DNA of 64,000 nt from Populus alba (lineage: Eukaryota > Streptophyta > Magnoliopsida > Malpighiales > Salicaceae), in NCBI RefSeq assembly GCF_005239225.2, contig NC_133287.1, forward strand, positions 14,179,493-14,243,492, read 5' to 3'. A program made the translations under genes and the position numbers. The notes beneath the pieces were generated by a model. The model saw only the letters and a list, made by a program, of their open reading frames with translations, made no database searches and was not told where the DNA came from. This document shows, one piece after another, positions 21,603-32,690 of the stretch; positions within the stretch are counted from its first letter, which is position 1; every line of letters starts with the position of its first letter.

Positions 21603-22799
21603 TTATTTAAGCTTATTTGCCCTAGCTCTTGTGATTGGCGCAATTGGCACCTCTAATGGATCGTTGGTATGATTATGCTTAGTGTTGGGTTGATCCGCAG
21701 CATCCCCTCTCTCTTCAAAAGGATTCAACCTTGAATCATCGCCTACATCAAACAGAGTAAGATCAGAAACATTAAAGGTAGCATTAATACCATACTCACC
21801 TGGCAAATCAACTTTATAAGCATTGTCATCGATCCTATCAAGGATCTGAAATGGCCCATCTACTCGTGGTTGTAGCTTTTATTTCCTATGGGCCAGAAAT
21901 CTCTCCTTGCGCATATGCACCCAAACCCAATCGTCGGGCTGAAAGACAACATGTTTGTGCTCCTTATTGGCTTTGGTCGCATACACACAATTCCTCTTTT
22001 CAATCTGTTGTCGCACACTCTCATAGAGTGTCTTCACCACATGTGCTTTATGATTACCATCCAAACTAACCCTTTCATCAACAAGCAAAGGAATCAAATC
22101 CATTGGAGTTAAAGGGTTAAATCCATACACAATTTCAAATGGTGAAAATTCAGTAGTAGAGTGCACACTACGATTATATGCAAACTCTATAAATGGCAAA
22201 CAATCTTCCCAATTCTTTAAGTTCTTTTGAATGACAACACGCAGAAGTTGTGTTAAGGTCCTATTAACTACTTTGATTTGTTCATCTGTTCGGAGGTGAC
22301 AAGTAGTTGAAAACAACAGTTTAGTACCCAATTTTCCTCATAACACCTTCCAAAAATAGCTAAGAAACTTAACATCTCTATTAGAAACAATGCTCTTAGG
22401 GACCCCGTGAAGTCATACTATTTCTCTAAAGAACAAATCAGCAATGTTAGTGGCATCATCGGTTTTATGACATGGAATAAAGTGTGCCATCTTTGAAAAC
22501 CTATCAACAATTACAAAGATTGAATCCCTACCCTGTTTTGACCTAGGTAAACCTAAGATGAAATCCATGGAAATGTCTACCCATGGTTCCTTAGATACAG
22601 GAAAAAGGGTATACAAGCCATGTTGTTGAGTCCTAGACTTTGCTTTTCTACAAGTTATGCATTTATCGCATATGCGCTGCACATCTTTTTTCATTTTAGG
22701 CCAATAAAAATGCTCATGCAACACATTCAAAGTCTTAACAACACCAAAATGCCCCATCAACCCGCCCCTATGTGCTTCACGTACAAGCAATTCATGCAT
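21603..22799 (-). pseudogene. Chromovirus integrase and C-terminal tail
   Basis: The first frame (22799-22413) has the HHCC zinc-binding domain ([20 protein letters not shown]) and the first catalytic Asp in the [13 protein letters not shown] block. The second frame (22331-21879) has the last catalytic Glu in RTDEQIKVVNRTL and the FAYNRSVHSTTEFSPFEIVY block. The third (21806-21603) is the tail after the C-terminal domain (GEYGINATFNVSDLTLFD). The frame is lost between 22413 and 22331, where the DNG-type Asp segment should be, so integrase is broken. Confidence 0.9.
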
Positions 22800-22851
22800 A
22801 GAACTTTATGGAACAGATAATCGACTCTCTTTAAACAAATATCCATCAAGT

Positions 22852-23583
22852 CTATAAAACAAAAGCCAAAGTTTCGCAAGCATTGTAAACATTAGCAAAA
22901 TCACTATCATCCTTGTACAATTCTTTTGTGTGTTCAAATCCTAGAAATCTGGTATCCAAAGTAGATAAAAGAACATACCTACGTGAAAGTGCATCAGCCA
23001 CAATATTTTCTTTTCCTTGCTTATACTTGATCACATACGAAAAGGTTTCAATAAATTCCACCCATTTGGCATGTCTCCTACTCAACTTACCTTGCCCTTT
23101 CAAGTGCTTCAATGATTCATTATCAGAATGTATCACAAAATCCTTGGGCCACAGGTAATGCTACCACGTCTCTAGAGTTCTTACCAAGGCATAGAGCTCC
23201 TTGTCATATGTAGGGTAATTCAAAGCTGCCCCATTAAGTTTTTCGCTAAAATATGCAATGGGCCTTTTATCCTGCATTAACACAGCTCCTATACCAATAC
23301 CTGATGCATCACATTCAACTTCAAAAGCTCTCGTAAAGTCTGGCAAAGCTAAAACAGGTGTCGAACAAAGTTTATCTTTCAACAAATTAAAAGCTTTATC
23401 ATGTTCATCATTCCATTTGAATCCAACAGACTTTTTAATAATTTTAGTTAAAGGTGCAACAATAGTACTAAAATCCTTCACAAACCTTCTATAAAAACTA
23501 GCAATTCCATTAAAACTCCTTACCTCACTTACTAAATTTGGTGTAGGCCAATCCTGGATGGCCTTAACTTTCTCCTTGTCCAT
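22852..23583 (-). pseudogene. Chromovirus RNase H
   Basis: RT connection and RNase H on the minus strand: [40 protein letters not shown] (first catalytic Asp) and [20 protein letters not shown]. The next ORF (23136-22852) has [20 protein letters not shown] and [14 protein letters not shown] single stop between the two ORFs (about 23158) interrupts an otherwise well-kept domain. Confidence 0.92.
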
Positions 23584-23592
23584 CTCAATACC

Positions 23593-24393
23593 CTACGCAG
23601 TTACGACATAGCCAAGAAACACAATTTTTTCCATACAAAAAGTACACTTCTTAAGATGAGCATATAATTGCTCACTATGCAACACACTAAGTACATTACG
23701 CAAATGATCAAGATGCTCATTTAAGTTCTTGCTATAGATCAAAATGTCATCAAAATACACAACAACAAACTTACCTATAAACGCACGCAATACATGATTT
23801 ATTAAACGCATAAACGTGCTAGGTGCGATCGTAAGTCCAAATGGCATGACTAACCATTCATACAAACCATGCTTAGTCTTAAATGCAGTTTTCCACTCAT
23901 CACCCTCTTTCATCCTAATATGATGGTACCCACTTTTTAGGTCATACTTAGAGAAAATACATGATCCATGTAACTCATCTAGCATGTCATCAAGCCTAGG
24001 AATAGGATGTTGATACTTTATTGTTATGTTATTGACGACACGATAATCAACACACTTCCTCCATGTTCCATCCTTTTTAGGCACAAGTAGTACTGGCACA
24101 GCACAAGGACTCATACTCTCACGAATGTACCCCTTCATCATCAACTCATCTACTTGCCTCTAAAGCTCCTTTGTCTCCTCGGGGTTGCTTATATAGGCTA
24201 GACGATTAGGAATCAAAGCTCCGGGCACAAGGTCAATTTGATGTTCAATCCCCCTTAATGGTGGTAATCCATTAGGGATGTCTTCAGGAAATATATCATC
24301 AAACTCCTGCATCAAAGAAACAGCCACACTAGGAATAGCAGAATCAAGATCGTTAGTGTTAAAATAAGCCTCCTTATACACAAGTAAGATCAT
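23593..24393 (-). pseudogene. Chromovirus reverse transcriptase
   Basis: Minus-strand ORF 24144-23593 holds the RT core: [35 protein letters not shown], the [16 protein letters not shown] block and the catalytic [11 protein letters not shown]. The upstream ORF 24393-24160 holds the pre-RT linker (FDDIFPEDIPNGLPPLRGIE). The two are joined by a single stop around 24150. This is the best preserved RT in the window. The lineage is chromovirus by its wording; I do not separate CRM from Galadriel-like clades. Confidence 0.92.
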
Positions 24394-24399
24394 CGGCTT

Positions 24400-25204
24400 A
24401 TTAGTGAAAAATGCAGATCTGATTTGAGATCCTTTTGCATTAAATTTTAAGTTGTTTCGTTATTTTTTCCACACTACTATCATCACACAAGCTTACTTTC
24501 TTCACTCCTTAGTTTTTACCTCCACTCTCAACCAGTTTAATTAATGATTTAGGTTTAGCCGAATCTGATGGTTTTCTCTCACCATTGTCCTCGCGTGAAT
24601 TTTCACTCTTCCCATCCTCACATTTTTTTTTTTTTAATTTGATTTGATCATCATACACTTGTTTTTGAGAAAGAGGTACAAGAGTGATGGTTTTACCATC
24701 CTTTACAATAGTGAACCTATTTCTAAACCCATCATGAATCGCTTTCCGATCAAACTGCCATGGACGCCCCAAAAGTAAGTGACTAGCATGCAATGGGACT
24801 ACATCAGACAAAATCTCATCAGAATACTTCCTAATAGCAAACGCAATCAAAACCTCCTTAGTAACCCTTACTTCACCACATTCATTCAACCATTGCAATC
24901 TATAAGGCCTAGGATGCTTAATACAAAGATTCAATTTCTTCACAAGGGTATCACTAGCAACATTAGCACAACTACCTCCATCAATTATCATGCTACATAC
25001 CTTGTTTTGGATATGACATCGAGTGTGAAATATATTTTCACGTTGCTGATCTACATCATCTTCTTTGATTTTCATGTTCAGCGGACGCCTTATAACCAAG
25101 GCCTCTCCCTTAACAGGATATGCAATCTCCTCATCACTACAATCCACCAAAGGTGGCATCTCTTCACTTTCAAATGCAACCTCTTCATTGTCTCTTGTAA
25201 GCAT
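24400..25204 (-). pseudogene. Chromovirus aspartic protease
   Basis: Minus ORF 25204-24509 carries the protease motif CSMIIDGGSCANVAS (D-G-G-S, a common variant in this group) and later SHLLLGRPWQFDRKAIHDGF. The tail is Lys/Glu-rich. It directly follows the gag zinc knuckle upstream. Short poly-A/T tracts near 24625 and 24430 interrupt the link to RT. Confidence 0.88.
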
Positions 25205-25985
25205 AACTCTTCGGTTTGGACACTGAGATGCAATATGCCCCTTCCTTAAACACTAAAAGCATTTAATATCTCTATCACTAGTAGGTTGATATTCAGATTT
25301 ACCTTTCCCATCCGTATGAGTATCCTTTTTGGCCTTAGGTGGTTCGGCCCTTGCATAAGGCTTTGGTTGGGCAGCCCCCTCTCTCTTCAAATTTGGCCTC
25401 TATATTGAGGAAGATGAAGCCAAATTGGTCTGAAAACATGTACTGCGCCTTCTCTTTATTTGCCTCTCCACCTTCGTTTCCATATAGACCATGTCCTTCA
25501 ATTCCACACAATGTTGTAATTCTACAATATTCGCAATGTCTCTATTCAGCCCATTTAGAAATCTAGCCATAGTAGCTTCTCGATCCTCAATCACATTGGC
25601 CCGAATCATGGCGATCTCCATCTCCTTGAAATACTCATCCACGGACCTAAAACCCTGAATCAAACCCTGCAATTTCAAATACAAATCTCTATAATAGTGG
25701 TTAGGCACAAATCGCCTTCTCATCAACACTTTCATCTCCTCCGACAACACTACTAGCCTCTCTCCACTCCTCCTTCTACTATTAATATTCTGATCCCACC
25801 AAATCAGTGCATAATCCGTGAATTCGATGACAACCAATTTCACTTTCTTTGCCTCTGAATAGTTATGACAATCAAAAATCCAATCCACCTTTTTCTCCCA
25901 CTCCAAATATGCCTTGGGATCGTTTTTACCTTGAAAAGAAGGTATTTTCAGTTTGATAGCATCCAAATCACCATCTAAATCAGCA
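25205..25985 (-). pseudogene. Chromovirus gag
   Basis: Minus ORF 25966-25400 begins IKLKIPSFQGKNDPKAYLEW and includes VVIEFTDYALIWWDQ and the FVPNHYYRDLYLKLQ block, the usual retrotransposon gag capsid domain. Downstream, about 25255-25205, a C-X2-C-X4-H-X4-C knuckle (CLRKGHIASQC part) carries one stop. A second, inverted gag piece lies immediately beyond, at 26085-26440. Confidence 0.9.
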
Positions 25986-26084
25986 TGTCCCCCAACACTA
26001 CGAAAATTTTCCCTTTGGCCAAATTGACCCCTAGTTTTATTCCCAAAATCCCTTCAGTTTCTAGGCTGCCCGTTCAGACTTAGG

Positions 26085-26440
26085 GGGAGATGAAAGTCTT
26101 AATGAGGAGACGATTTGTGCCAAACCACTATTACAGAGACTTATATCTGAAGCTCTAAGGTCTAAATCAAGGTTACAAGACAGTAGATGAATATCACAAA
26201 GAGATGGAGATAACAATGATTCAGGTCAATGTTGTTGAGGATAGAGAAGCCACCATGGCTAGATTCCTTAATGGGTTGAATCAGGACATTGCCAATGTGG
26301 TTGAGCTACAACACTAAGTGGAGCTAGACGACATGGTTCACATGGCTACAAAGGTGGAGAGACAATTTAGGAAGGGGCATGCTCGGCTAGCGTTTAATTC
26401 GGGTTCTTCATCATCTTGGAAGCTGAATCTAAAGAGAGAG
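26085..26440 (+). pseudogene. Inverted gag fragment of the same chromovirus
   Basis: The plus strand reads EMKVLMRRRFVPNHYYRDLY, then VDEYHKEMEITMIQVNVVED and REATMARFLNGLNQDIANVV. It is clearly the same gag as 25400-25745 but in opposite orientation, with different substitutions and stops. It runs into LTR sequence at about 26460, giving a gag-LTR order that a normal element does not have. Confidence 0.88.
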
Positions 26441-26482
26441 GGTATTGTCCAGCTGACATCCTTTGTTCCTTCCAGAACTGAA

Positions 26483-26867
26483 CCATGTGAGAGTGATTCT
26501 TGCATTCTTCAGTTCTTGAACGAACTGAATCTGACTTATTGAAGATTAACTAGCTTCGTGGCGTCATTCTACTCATTCCAATAGTGTTGGTGCCTTGGGG
26601 CAGGTTTTCATTGTGTCACACTCCTATCAAATCTATTTCGACTTTTCAGGATCAGATCTCAATCTTGATTGTGGGTTGTGTGATCACAAGGTTCACATCA
26701 GTTGGTATCAGAGCTAGGCTCCAAAACAGGGTCATATTATTCTGTTATTTTTGTTTTTTTTTTAGTGTGCCCTTAAGTTTTTCAGTGTTTGCGTTCATCT
26801 TCTTGTTCTTTGTATATGCGTCATCTAAGCAAAAAAAAAATTATAATTCATCTTGTTACTGTCTCTA

Positions 26868-26914
<47 letters not shown>

Positions 26915-27045
26915 AAAACAAAAGGAGAGTTAAAGAGGGATTAGTTGAAAGTTGAAGGATCATTCAATTTTTGCCGCAGAAACACAAATCTTGGTGAACC
27001 ATAACCAAACCACCTCAAAATCAATTTAAACTTCATATTCAGTCT
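26483..27045 (+). repeat. Right arm of inverted LTR/PBS/leader repeat
   Basis: LTR 3' part up to ...GGTTCACATCA (26700), then PBS TTGGTATCAGAGC (26702-26714), then leader sequence to cttcatattcagtctattgg. It pairs in inverted orientation with 20549-21142. An (AT)n run at 26871-26909 occupies the place of the (CA)n in the left arm. Confidence 0.85.
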
Positions 27046-27050
27046 ATTGG

Positions 27051-27717
27051 GGGTGAGATTGCATCATATGTAAAATTTGGGCTTATTCTGATATTGTTTT
27101 CTTGAGGTTTTAATTTGAGGTTCAATTCTGTCGCAGAAACACTACTATTATTGAAAAAATAACACTAAACTCACAAAGCCATTTGTTCTCATTTCCAACT
27201 CGGAGGCTAACTGCTAACTGTATTATGGTGCTGTAAATTTGCAAACAGAAGGTGAACAAACGATCAAGTGACATTTTATATGCACACATGCGTATATAAG
27301 GTAACCTTGTCAATAACCTTGGCAACATTTCTTTCCCTCCATTCCGTATTCATTCCATTCATGCAATTTTGTCAATAATTATGGCAACATTTCTTTGTGC
27401 AAAGCTCAACTAGAATAGTGTCTTTTCCTCTCTTTTCATGGTTGAGTGGAAAAGGTTAGGTGGAATCGCTGATTAGAAATTGTTTGATGAAATTAAGGTT
27501 GTTAATTTTATTTCGTGATGTTTTAATTAGAACAATATATTTTAATTTTAGAGCATTATAACATACTGTTTCGGGATTATAGTGTGTGTGTGTATATTTT
27601 TTGATCATTCTAAGCGAAAAAGAAAGGAATTGACAACATTAGATAAAATGCCTTAAATAAATTTTATTTTCAGAAATTATAAATGAAATTATTATAATTC
27701 CATTGATTAGAAATTGC
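27051..27717. other. Unassigned AT-rich spacer
   Basis: Contains a repeated phrase 'attccgtattcattccattcatgcaattttgtcaataa' / 'gtcaataaccttggcaacatttcttt' (27310-27390) and a short (GT)n at about 27580. No domain is seen in either strand's ORFs. Confidence 0.4.
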
Positions 27718-28300
27718 TAAACTCCTTCCATGTCCACTGAGCCTCTACTGGTCTTGCTCTTTTCCTAGACTCAAACCAAGAGATCGCCACATCTCCTTCC
27801 AACTTGAACGATGCCAAACTCACAACTCAATGGTCTGTACATCCCAAAGCTTCACATCATCGCCAAATGTCATCTAGGAACCTTTGAGGATCCTCTAAAC
27901 TGTCCATCCCAGTAAAAATAGGAGGTGCCAACTTCATAAAGTCATTCAACGGCACATTAACTCCCTGAATAGTATGGGATGTCGAGGGTACATCTCTATC
28001 CCTCATTTTGTCTCTCTCCATAGTAAACTCTATCCAGGTCCGCACAACCTAGCTAAGTTGCTGAACCTCTGTAACAGGCTCAGGGTCCGCTACCCCTACA
28101 CCTGTTTCATCAACCATATTTTCCTCTTTTATCTCATGAGGCTCTTCCTCCACTGGTAGAGGTACCTCCTCAACATGCTGAGGCACGGGTGCACCATGCC
28201 TCCTTCTCTGTCTTGCAGTTCTCAATTGCACAATAGGGATATCATCCTAATCATCATCTACCCTAATAGTATCAGCTATTCGTCTATTCCTCGGCATTTC
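27718..28300 (-). pseudogene. Tekay/Del-type gag N-terminal fragment
   Basis: Minus strand: a Pro/Glu-rich start (VPQHVEEVPLPVEEEPHEIK, 28231-28049), then DFMKLAPPIFTGMDSLEDPQ (about 27920), then a capsid-like block ending near EAQWTW. 'F..L.PP.F.G..DP..AQ.(F/W)' is the signature of Del/Tekay gag. It lies just inside the PBS and 5' LTR at 28503-28519, and is cut off at about 27718. Confidence 0.78.
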
Positions 28301-28502
28301 CTAAAATAAAAGTTAGAGCACTTAAGTCATACTAGAACAATAGCATGATAATTATCACAGAATTATAGGAAAGCATATCTATCACAAGGAAGAGACATGC
28401 TTGATGAGAATTCAAAATTTCAAAAACAACAAACAAGACGAAATGGATCCTAACGCTCCACTTATTATGAAATTAATTATATTATTGTTTCTTTAACCTA
28501 AA

Positions 28503-28514
28503 GCTCTAATACCA
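28503..28514 (-). other. Primer-binding site of the Tekay-type element
   Basis: Minus strand TGGTATTAGAGC, one mismatch from the initiator tRNA-Met complement, lying four bases inside the LTR end ...GGTCGTGACA. It orients the element leftward and fixes the LTR end at 28519. Confidence 0.85.
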
Positions 28515-31137
28515 AGTTTGTCACGACCTGAAACCCGGATCCGTGACCGGCACATAGGGAAGGTTCCCCTCCAAGGTTCCATACCTATGCGAACCCAAAC
28601 TTACTTATAAACATATCCTTCAAAACTCAATCAGAGTTCAATGCAGCACTAATAACAAAACTAAATTTATAATATAATTTAATTGTCTTAATACAAGAGT
28701 TAATATAATTCATAGTTTTGGAGCACTAACTTGACATAAAAGGAAGGTACAAATTACAACCAAAAAGCAGGTTCGGAAGGTTCAACAAAAGTAACCTGCT
28801 ATCAAGCTATAAGCCTGAAAAGAATAATAATGAGAGGGTGAGTTCAACAACTCAGTGAATAGATAATATTCAATATACACACATGAGGTAATATAACAAT
28901 GAGAATTATATACAATTATGGCTCTAGGTTCTTATATAAAGGTTTCTCAAATAAGCCATAACAAGAAGATCATATGGTAAAGTTCGTCAGAAAATCAAAA
29001 TGCAATGAGCATGAGGCTCCATACTGTGGGATGATCAGTCCACAAAGGTTGGTGACTCCCTTGACCAACTAGGGTTCAGATACGATGTGCACAAAGACTA
29101 ACACTGCCCTGTTAGCATGAGTATTCTGACTGACATACCGTAGGTTCATAATCATAATCAAACAAACATATTCATATCTCAAAGCTCAACTCATGACATC
29201 AATCAAATGAGGAGTTATCAATTCAGAAGTCAATTCAAAATATATATTGGTTCATATCAAGAATTCAGATTCAATAATTGATCATGCTTTTATCATAAGG
29301 ATAATAATCAACATATATATTATCAAGAAGCATGATCCAATTCATATTAACAAATCAAATATTTATAATATTTCTCATGCATATGGAAAATTATCCACTC
29401 ATCTGACTCAAAAGCAAACAGAAGTCAAAAGCAGACATCGAAGAAAATCCTATTGACGTCCCGCCTGTAGAATATCAAGATTATCTGAATACAAAGGAGA
29501 CATATTCAAGAACGAATTGAAAGAACATTTAATCTATTTAATAAACTTAACTAAGGGTGTATTCCGTAACCCTATATATTTTTGAACTAACTAGTCAATT
29601 TTCTCAAAAACCCAAAATCTAACGGTTTTCCTAAAATCTAATCCATAATAAAATTGGTAATAATTCACTAAATAACCCTTAATTATTCATCAAACTAATC
29701 TATAAAAGCTAATATTACAGCTAGGGTGTAAACCCCCGGTTATAACTTTTCTAGGTATTTAAAAGAAGAGAAATTTAACCAATAGTAAAATGGGTTAAAT
29801 TAAATTAAAGAAACCTAAATTAAGATAAAAATAGTGAAATTAATGAAATAAAAAGTGAATATAGTACTAAATCATTGAAAAGAAAAACATTTGTGAGGAC
29901 AAAATGAATATGGAAGATCAAGAGAGGTCAATATTCGAATAACAGAAGGTTGGGAGTTTATGTACAAATGATAAAAAGGGGTGGGGATAAATGTGCAATT
30001 AACAGGATGTTAGAAGTATAAATATCATTATATTTCCTCTTGGGGGGATTGGCAAGAGTAAGAAAGAGTTTAGAGAGAGGCTGGAGAGAAGATATATTGA
30101 TGGCAGATCAACCGACAGCTATAACTCCACCTTCCACCGTTGGATCAACACGATATTCGGATATGTTGTTCTCATCCATGTTGTGTACATTGTCACCGTA
30201 GGGATTCTCTATATCAGTCCATGTTTGAGAGATCCAGAGGGAGGAATATATCTGGGGAAATACACTTCTTGATAGTCTTCGTTGTTGTCTGTTTTCTCCT
30301 TCGGCCACCATTGGATTAGGCTATAACTTGGATATGTTGTTCTTCCTGATTCTGTCTAGATTCAGAACGGTTAAGATCTAAAACAAACATTCGGTATAGA
30401 AGTCGTGTATCTCGCACAGTAGGTCTGCAAGTTTGAGGTCAGTTCGGTTAAACCCATATTTCTGGAAATTTCACCATTTGATGAAGTTAATATTTGGATA
30501 TGTTATACTCATAATAATGCATTACAACTTAACAGTATAGATTGTTTGGAATATTATTCCTTTGTTATTTATAGTTGATAGAAATTATGTGAATGATTGT
30601 GTTTAGAAGAATATTATTCGAGAAGTTTGTAAAATCAACAAGAATGTTTTATTTTGACGGTAAGAGGAAAGATTGAAATAAATAAGATAAATTGGCTCTT
30701 ATAAAGTATTCCTTTTTTTTACAATCTTAGACAATATGTGATATGGCCAGGGATTGAGACGATAGAGAAAAAAAAAGTTAAATTGTGGATATTGTGTGTA
30801 ATTGGAAAGGTTGATGAATCTGGACAGATTCGTCTCCTAGCTTTTGGAGAGAATTTGAGTAGAAGGATGAGAGAATTAGGATAAAGTTTCTTTATAGTAA
30901 TTGTAGTTTTGATGTTAGCTAACTAAGAAATTGGTCTTGCTCAATATGGAGCTGTAGAACCCCAACTATAGGTCATCAACCGAGATTGGGTCCTAACAGA
31001 CCATATAGGGTAGTGTTTGTTGATGAGCAATTTTGACTATCTCAAAGGAAGAACTGGGTTCTCCTTTCTTTAGAGAACTTATAGCCTTGTGTATTAGCTT
31101 TTCAACGAGACTAATCTCGCTTGAAATATAGTTCTAT

Positions 31138-31690
31138 AACTCTAGATATAGTTAAAAATCTGATGAGTGTTCAGGTAGTAACAGTTCAATGTGTGGACAG
31201 TAACAGTTCAAATGTCTAGAAAATAACAGTTCAATGTTTAGATAGTAACAGTTCAAATGTCTTGACAGTAACAATTCAAAGTTAGACAATAACTCTAGAT
31301 ATAGTTAAAAATCTGATGAGTGTTCAGGTAGTAACAGTTCAATGTGTGGACAGTAACAGTTCAAATGTCTAGAAAATAACAATTCAATGTTTAGATAGTA
31401 ACAGTTCAAATGTCTAGATAGTAACAGTTCAAAGTGAGACAGTAACTCTAGATATAGTTAAAAATCTAATGAGTGTTCAGGTAGTAACAGTTCAATGTGT
31501 GGACAATAACAATTCAATGTTTAGATAGTAACAGTTCAAATGTCTTGACAGTAACAGTTCAAAGTGAGACAGTAACAGTTCGAAGTCAAACAGTAACAGT
31601 TCAAAGTCAAACAGTAACAGTTCGAAAAGTCAAATAGTTACACTTCAAAGTCAGACAGTAACAGTTGGAAAATGGACAGTAACAGTAGAC
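31138..31690. repeat. Tandem array of ~20-bp 'cagtaacagttcaaagt' units with 153-bp higher order
   Basis: The phrase aactctagatatagttaaaaa recurs at 31138, 31291 and 31444, exactly 153 bp apart, each time followed by short 'agtaacagttcaat(g)t' units. After 31560 only short units remain ('cagtaacagttcaaagtcaaa'). It lies downstream of the LTR TATA-like box. Confidence 0.9.
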
Positions 31691-32190
31691 TTCCACGAGA
31701 ATACTATATAAAAGAATTAAGTCATACGAACACTTGCATATTGAGATACTAACTCTGAAAATATACATGATATATGTATGTATGTTATTATGAGGAAATG
31801 ATCATGCATAAAAAAAAAAAGTAACATATGAGTAATAGATGAATATGGATTCTTTATAATATCGGCCTGAAGGAATGATGACTATGGTTGGATAAAGGAT
31901 GACAACATTAATGGGTGTAATGAGAAAAACGTAAGATATAAAGAAAGAAATGATTGAAAGAAAGATTTATTAGCTATTGATATGATTATTATAAAACATA
32001 TCCTAGAATTAGAAAAATTTATGAGATGAGTCTGTGACTGTAGGAGGGACCACCGGTGTGGTGCAACAGCAGCAACAGGGGAGCACGAGTAGAACTTCTA
32101 CTGCAGGTAGGTGACTTCCACCTTCCTTTTAAATAATGTTGAATAATGAAAATACTTTATCATGAAAGTTACTGTATTATGTTAATTCAG

Positions 32191-32690
32191 GTATCAGATT
32201 TGCCGAATGCTTAGAAATGTTGATAAATGGTTGATTAGCTTCGGCCAATGGCATCTGAAGAGATGACCTTGAACAATGAAATACCTTATCATCAACGTTG
32301 TTGTATTGTGTTAATTCAGATATCAGATTTGCCGAATGCTTAGAAATGTTGACAAATGATCGATTAGCTTCGGCTAATGGCATCCAAATGGATGACCGAG
32401 ACAAACGACTGATTAGCTTCGGCTAATGGCATCCAAAGGGATGACCGGGACAAACGACTGATTAGCTTCGGCTAATGGCATCCAAATGGATGACCGGGAC
32501 AAACGACTGATTAGCTTCGGCTAATGGCATCCGAATGCATGACCGGGACAAACGACTGATTAGCTTCGGCTAATGGCATCCAAATGGATGACCGGGACAA
32601 ACGACTGATTAGCTTCGGCTAATGGCATCCAAATGGATGACCGGGACAAACGGTTGATTAGTTCTGGCTGATGGAATTCGAAGGGGATGG
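32191..32690. repeat. 49-bp tandem array (gattagcttcggctaatggc)
   Basis: Two longer leading units (about 32191 and 32320) carry 'atcagatttgccgaatgcttagaaatgttga'. They are followed by about six 49-bp units from gattagcttcggctaatggc to gggacaaacgact, the last ones diverged. The same satellite occurs in opposite orientation at about 48800-49090. The ORF at 32177-32404 is a translation of this array. Confidence 0.92.

Noticed and set aside
27122..27328. 68-codon minus ORF
   Set aside because: No motif and no context; AT-rich spacer.
32177..32404. 75-codon minus-strand ORF with internally repeated protein (SSIWMPLAEANRSFVNISKH)
   Set aside because: It is a translation of the 49-bp satellite and its longer leading units; the repetition comes from the DNA array and there is no sign of a protein gene.
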